64,000 nucleotides of DNA, from assembly GCA_038874075.1 (NCBI GenBank), contig JAVZDD010000003.1:1-64000 (forward strand), read 5' to 3'. A program made the position numbers and the translations under genes. Positions 59,317 to 64,000 of the stretch are shown one piece after another; within the stretch, counting starts at the first letter, position 1, and each line of letters begins with the position of its first letter. This DNA is from Jingweiarchaeum tengchongense. Lineage in GTDB: Archaea; Nanobdellota; Nanobdellia; Jingweiarchaeales; Jingweiarchaeaceae. Below the pieces are notes generated by a model. The model ran no database searches and had not been told where the DNA came from. It saw nothing but the letters and a program-made list of their open reading frames with translations.

Positions 59317-61638
59317 TCAAAGTACAAAATTCAATTTTTTGATGTTATGCATTTGCCTCAGATCATCCTTAAAAATTTCTAATTCTTTTGGAGCATCAAA
59401 TTCATCCAGTTTTTCATTCAATGCCATTCCCTTTTCTTTCTTATACTTCCAAACCGATGAATTGAGAGTGACGATTTTTTCTGTAAAATTGATTAACTGC
59501 TTGCTTACTTTTATTTTTCCTGGCAATCTTTCATGGTGGACACTTTTATTATATAATTCTCGATAGATCTTATCCGTGATGAATGGACAAATTGGTGCAA
59601 ATAACCTTAGGAGAATTTCCAAGCAAAAGTGGAGTGTGTATATTGCAGATTTATCTCCTTCGTATGCCCTCGATTTCACCATTTCTATGTAATGCGGTGC
59701 GAACAAATTCCAAACAAATCCACGGATCGCCTGTGCAGGTATGCTGAAATCAAGTTCATTATATCCATTCAAACATTTCTCTATTACCTCATTCAATTCA
59801 GCAATTATCCATTCATCACTTTTTTTCATCTTCTTTGGCTTCTTACAATTCTTGAAGCATGAGATGAACCTAGCCACGTTCCAGAACTTTGTTAGAAATT
59901 TGAAAGCACCATTCACTCTCTCCTCATTGTATCTAAAATCAGAGCCAAGTGAAGCTTCGCTCACACTCCACAATCTAAGCGCATCTCCACCATATTTATC
60001 TAACACAGGTTGTGGTAGCACGATATTACCTAGGCTCTTACTCATTTTCTGTCCTTTTTCATCAACACCCAAACCTGAGATCCATACATATTTAAAAGCT
60101 GGTTTTTTGAAAAGTTGGTATGCTCTGAGCAATGTGTAATACAACCATGTCCTCACGATTTCCTTTCCTTGTGGTCTAATCGAGCATGGGAATGTTCTTT
60201 TGAAAAGTTCATCGTCCCTCATATAACCACAAACAACCAGTTCAGATATACTTGAATCGAACCATGTATCAAATGTCCTTGTCTCTCCAACGAATTCGTT
60301 ACTGCCACACTTACATCTCTTTATTGGAGGTTTCTCCTTCCATGGTTGATAGTAATTCCCAGGTTTTGGTAGAAAGACTTCTTTACAATTCTTACAATAC
60401 CAGATTGGAATTTCTGTTCCATAGTATCTCCTTCTTGAAATCGGCCAATCGATTGTAATTGAATTCATCCAATCAATTAAGTATTGCTTTGATTCTGGTG
60501 GATGAAACTTTATTTTATCCACAATTTTTCTTAACTCATCTAAAAATTCAATTTGTTTTAAGTAAAATTCTTTCATGTTCACAAATTCAATTGGATTCTT
60601 TGACCTCCAACAGATAGGTGTTCGATGCATGATCTTTTCTTCTTTTTCAATTAAACCCATTTCTTTTAAGTCAGAGATTATTTTTTCTCTTGCTTGCTCT
60701 ACTTTCATTCCTTTGTATTTTCCACTTACATCAGTCATTTCACCTTTCTCATTTATTGCATATATTGGTTTGAGTTTCAATTCTCTAAACAAGCGAACAT
60801 CGGAGTAATCACCATAACTACAGATCATCACGAGTCCTGTTCCAAATTCTGGTTTTGCATATTCATGTGATCTCACTTCAACAACATTCTCGTAAATCGG
60901 TACGATCAAATGCTTACCTTCCAACTCTTTGTATCTTGAATCGCTTGGATTGAAAATAACGCAAGCACAGGCACATAAGAGCTCAGGTCTCGTTGTTGCA
61001 ATTACAACATCCTCATTCGTTTCCTTTACCTTGAACTTCAGATAGACCAACTTTGTCTCCATCTCTTTATATTCAATCTCAGCATCAGCAATCGTTGTTC
61101 TACAAACTGGGCAATAATTCGTTGGTCTTTCATCCTCGTATATTAAACCTTTTTTCCATAGTTCAATGAATGTCGCCTGTGTTATTTTTCTATAGCTCGG
61201 CCAATCAGTCCTATAGTAAAAATTAGAATATCCAATACCACTCCTCTCCATTACTTTCAACATTTCTTTTTCAAGTTCATCAAGTGCAGTGCTGCACAAT
61301 TGAATAAACTTTTCTCTTGGAACTTCATGTAATTTTATTTTGTACTTTTTTTCTGTGTAAACTTCAACAGGTAAACCATTCCTATCAATTCCACATGGGA
61401 AAAGAACCTCATAACCCTTCATTCTCATCGTCCTGGCAATCATGTCTATCTGTGAATAATGCGCGCTTGCACCAATATGCCATGTGCCACTCGGATATGG
61501 AGGAGGCGTATCAATTGTAAAAATTTTTTTCTTTGTTTTTTTATTGAAATCATAAATTTTTTCTTTCTTCCAAATTCTAATTATCTCCTCTTCAATCTTA
61601 GGATTCCATGATTTCTCCTTTATTTTTGGTTTGAGCAT
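59317..61638 (-). CDS. valS: Valyl-tRNA synthetase-type class I aminoacyl-tRNA synthetase
   Basis: 773 residues from ATG at 61638; an upstream in-frame ATG at 61659 would add seven residues without support. It attaches valine to tRNA-Val. The HIGH motif is HIG in PSGTWHIGASAHYS (about 50-63) and the second signature is KMSKS in GQKMSKSLGN (about 540). The editing domain has TTRPELL and the archaeal ValRS-like FGTGLVMICSYGDYSDV. Zinc-type Cys clusters are CPVC and CKNC...CKCG. The anticodon-binding helical domain is short, and at 773 residues the protein is below the usual 850-900 of archaeal ValRS, lacking a long C-terminal extension. IleRS and LeuRS are less likely from the editing-domain motifs. 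It lies between tRNA-Ala and 23S rRNA on the same strand. Confidence 0.85.
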   Translation of the reverse strand: MLKPKIKEKSWNPKIEEEIIRIWKKEKIYDFNKKTKKKIFTIDTPPPYPSGTWHIGASAHYSQIDMIARTMRMKGYEVLFPCGIDRNGLPVEVYTEKKYKIKLHEVPREKFIQLCSTALDELEKEMLKVMERSGIGYSNFYYRTDWPSYRKITQATFIELWKKGLIYEDERPTNYCPVCRTTIADAEIEYKEMETKLVYLKFKVKETNEDVVIATTRPELLCACACVIFNPSDSRYKELEGKHLIVPIYENVVEVRSHEYAKPEFGTGLVMICSYGDYSDVRLFRELKLKPIYAINEKGEMTDVSGKYKGMKVEQAREKIISDLKEMGLIEKEEKIMHRTPICWRSKNPIEFVNMKEFYLKQIEFLDELRKIVDKIKFHPPESKQYLIDWMNSITIDWPISRRRYYGTEIPIWYCKNCKEVFLPKPGNYYQPWKEKPPIKRCKCGSNEFVGETRTFDTWFDSSISELVVCGYMRDDELFKRTFPCSIRPQGKEIVRTWLYYTLLRAYQLFKKPAFKYVWISGLGVDEKGQKMSKSLGNIVLPQPVLDKYGGDALRLWSVSEASLGSDFRYNEERVNGAFKFLTKFWNVARFISCFKNCKKPKKMKKSDEWIIAELNEVIEKCLNGYNELDFSIPAQAIRGFVWNLFAPHYIEMVKSRAYEGDKSAIYTLHFCLEILLRLFAPICPFITDKIYRELYNKSVHHERLPGKIKVSKQLINFTEKIVTLNSSVWKYKKEKGMALNEKLDEFDAPKELEIFKDDLRQMHNIKKLNFVL

Positions 61639-61722
61639 CAAAAATGATAAAATATACAAAAATTAAAACTTTTTTACAGGGATAAAGTTTTAATTGAATG
61701 GAAATTGATTTCTATTTAGAAA

Positions 61723-62052
61723 ATGCCCGTTGATTACAAAGAGCTATACGAAACGAATTTGGCACTGAGAAAGATAAAGTGCCCGAGATGCAGAAATTAC
61801 ACACTCATCGCCTCTCCATCTCTTTTAAGCACGACAATCATCATTACCTGTGAATATTGTAATTATACACCGAATGAGGATGAACTTAAAGAAATAAATG
61901 AGAATGTGAGAAAAGAGATTCAAAGGAGAAAGATTGAGAAGACGATTTTAGGTCCAACCACACCCGAAACATTATGCGCTCATGAAAGATTGACAAAGGT
62001 GAAGGAGAACATTTACAGGTGTGAAGAATGTGGTAAAATATTTAGTTTTTGA
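61723..62052 (+). CDS. Small zinc-ribbon protein (109 residues)
   Basis: 109 residues with two likely zinc sites. The first has CPRC (20-23) and CEYC (43-46). The second has C-x-H (about 85-87) and CEEC near the C-terminus (CEECGKIFSF). A charged helix (about 53-75, EDELKEINENVRKEIQRRKIEK) joins them. I do not recognise a named family. The pattern suggests nucleic acid or protein binding. The gene is on the opposite strand to the flanking synthetase and tRNA-Ala genes, so it breaks any single transcript running from 16S to 23S rRNA. The AT-rich spacer 61639-61722 must carry promoters for both this gene and the synthetase. Confidence 0.7.
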   Translation: MPVDYKELYETNLALRKIKCPRCRNYTLIASPSLLSTTIIITCEYCNYTPNEDELKEINENVRKEIQRRKIEKTILGPTTPETLCAHERLTKVKENIYRCEECGKIFSF

Positions 62053-62100
62053 GATTTTAACTCTACTTAATTTATGACATCATCCTTCTTAAATAATCTA

Positions 62101-62172
62101 TGGACCGGCTGGGATTCGAACCCAGGGCATCGAGCTTGCAAAGCTCGCGTCATACCACTAGACCACCGGCCC
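62101..62172 (-). tRNA. tRNA-Ala (anticodon UGC)
   Basis: A 72-base tRNA on the minus strand. The acceptor stem GGGCCGG pairs with CCGGTCC and contains G3-U70, the alanine identity pair. The anticodon stem CGAGC/GCTCG encloses TTTGCAA, giving anticodon TGC (plus-strand bases 62138-62140). The T arm has GGGTTCGAATCCC. The discriminator is A and no CCA is encoded after it. Archaeal rRNA operons usually carry tRNA-Ala(UGC) between 16S and 23S. Here it keeps that order but is separated from both. Confidence 0.97.
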
Positions 62173-62213
62173 ACGAATTAATTAATTTCTCTAAAATTAT
62201 AAGTTTTGCTGAA

Positions 62214-63068
62214 TTATTTTATCCCTGCTGGAATTTCTAGATCAGTAACATTAACATAATCTACCCTTTCGATGATGATATATCCTTCAGCATAACCTGC
62301 TTCGCTACCTGTCCTAATAATACTTTCTAATAAGATACCATGCTCGCTCTCAAAACAAATAGAAGCGTTTATATCCGGCATAAATTTTGTAGCATTTGGA
62401 TATATTATCTCACCCAATTTCTTTATACCAATTGGGTTATAATAAAAACCAATTTTTTCACAATTTTTTTCAGCAATCGTTTTGTTTCCAAGATACTTTA
62501 TTTCAATTAATGGCAGTGAGGAAAAATATTTGTAGATATCTGGATTCAAAAGTTCTAAAATATCCTTTCTTTTTATTGTGGATGTGCTGCAGTTCCACGG
62601 AAGCTCATCCAGACCAATACAACCAAGTGAAACATCACTGATATTTCCACGTGCACAATCAATCACTTTACCTGCCTCTTCGTATGAAAATACTTCACAT
62701 GGAATTGTATAGTTCTCTTGTGTTTTATTTCCAGAAATCATCCGAGCAATTTTAAACAACATATTAGAAATTTCTTCAAAACTGAAGTCCTTTGATATGT
62801 TTATCACCTTCATGCTTTTTCTTTCACCATTTTTTCTACTCAAATTAAATTCCAATTCAATTACGTTCTCTGTAAAAGGATCATGTATCTTTAACACCAT
62901 TCTACCATCCAAACTCAAAGATTCAGTTTCATTAAATTTTTTAGAAGCTTTATTCACTATGTTTCTAGCCTCGTTTGATTCTCTACTTAGGACAAAGATA
63001 AAACTACCAATTACTACAACACCCAACAGTAAAACTATAATGATGGGTACAATTGCTTTTTTGTTCAT
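62214..63068 (-). CDS. N-anchored extracytoplasmic protein of unknown function
   Basis: 284 residues. A membrane helix (about 5-27) near the N-terminus anchors a mixed helix/strand ectodomain with several Asn-Xaa-Ser/Thr sites and Cys residues (IPCEVFSYEEAGKVIDCARGN; SLGCIGLDELPWNCS; KNCEKIGFYY; ASICFESEHGILLES). The pattern of a hydrophobic-ligand-like beta half (LEFNLSRKNGERKSMKVIN) recalls outer-face lipoprotein-type folds of the LolA/LppX kind, but I cannot support a name. It sits between 16S rRNA (120 bases) and tRNA-Ala (41 bases) on the same strand. Confidence 0.65.
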   Translation of the reverse strand: MNKKAIVPIIIVLLLGVVVIGSFIFVLSRESNEARNIVNKASKKFNETESLSLDGRMVLKIHDPFTENVIELEFNLSRKNGERKSMKVINISKDFSFEEISNMLFKIARMISGNKTQENYTIPCEVFSYEEAGKVIDCARGNISDVSLGCIGLDELPWNCSTSTIKRKDILELLNPDIYKYFSSLPLIEIKYLGNKTIAEKNCEKIGFYYNPIGIKKLGEIIYPNATKFMPDINASICFESEHGILLESIIRTGSEAGYAEGYIIIERVDYVNVTDLEIPAGIK

Positions 63069-63118
63069 AGTCTATTAATAATTTTTATCATTTAAATCTA
63101 TTATTAGAAGAAATTGTC

Positions 63119-63131
63119 CTACTACTTAGTA
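63119..63131. repeat. 13-base element downstream of 16S rRNA, matching one downstream of 23S rRNA
   Basis: Second copy of CTACTACTTAGTA, about 58 bases beyond the 16S 3' end and about 50 bases before the start of the 284-residue gene. See the copy at 56020-56032. It is extended here to the near-palindrome CTACTACTTAGTAG. Confidence 0.25.
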
Positions 63132-63188
63132 GATTAAATTGAAACAAGTTTCAGAATAAAGTTTTGGTGCCTAACTAGAAAATAAAAA

Positions 63189-64000
<812 letters not shown>

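Overview
The window is an AT-rich stretch of an archaeal chromosome, most likely from a small-genome DPANN lineage. This rests on the archaeal-type 16S rRNA, an archaeal RNase P RNA, a Sec61-beta gene, a TrmB-family regulator, TATA-box promoters placed about 25-30 bases before start codons, and many secreted Asn-Xaa-Ser/Thr-rich proteins with DPANN-style Cys motifs. No phylum can be fixed without aligning the rRNA.

Left flank (1-3844): the end of one thymidylate kinase gene, a second thymidylate kinase with an altered P-loop, an endonuclease IV-type enzyme, a ParB-like protein, an unrecognised protein and a 50-residue zinc-ribbon protein.

Centre (3845-54046): one surface-apparatus locus. Seven genes on the minus strand read 47687 to 3845: a membrane-anchored Ig/coiled-coil protein, a MinD/ParA ATPase, a LamG protein, a propeller-like secreted protein, a 36-kb gene for a 12,055-residue protein, and two charged coiled-coil proteins. 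The giant protein has a cytoplasmic winged helix, a membrane helix, an ectodomain of more than 11,000 residues built from Ig-like modules, a second membrane helix and a cytoplasmic HerA/DUF87-type P-loop ATPase. Its main array is organised as a three-module super-repeat of about 3 kb. Six genes on the plus strand (47802-54046) diverge from the same intergenic region. They encode two copies of a two-gene cassette (N-anchored small surface protein plus C-anchored membrane protein) and two larger C-anchored proteins. Shared motifs tie the parts together: a TGF/TGY motif after the N-terminal helix, a surface-domain family, a Cys-plus-Gly/Pro hinge, and a G-x-IS-x3-Y-x-E motif in cytoplasmic tails. 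My reading (inference) is a cell-surface fibre or adhesion/transfer machine in which the fibre is covalently joined to an inner motor ATPase and positioned by a MinD-like ATPase.

Right flank (54043-64000): Sec61-beta, an unexplained structured element, a TrmB-family regulator with a palindromic operator, RNase P RNA, a small membrane protein, 23S rRNA, a ValRS-type synthetase, a zinc-ribbon protein, tRNA-Ala(UGC), a membrane-anchored protein and the 3' half of 16S rRNA. The 16S - tRNA-Ala - 23S order is kept, but protein genes, one on the opposite strand, separate the three RNAs.
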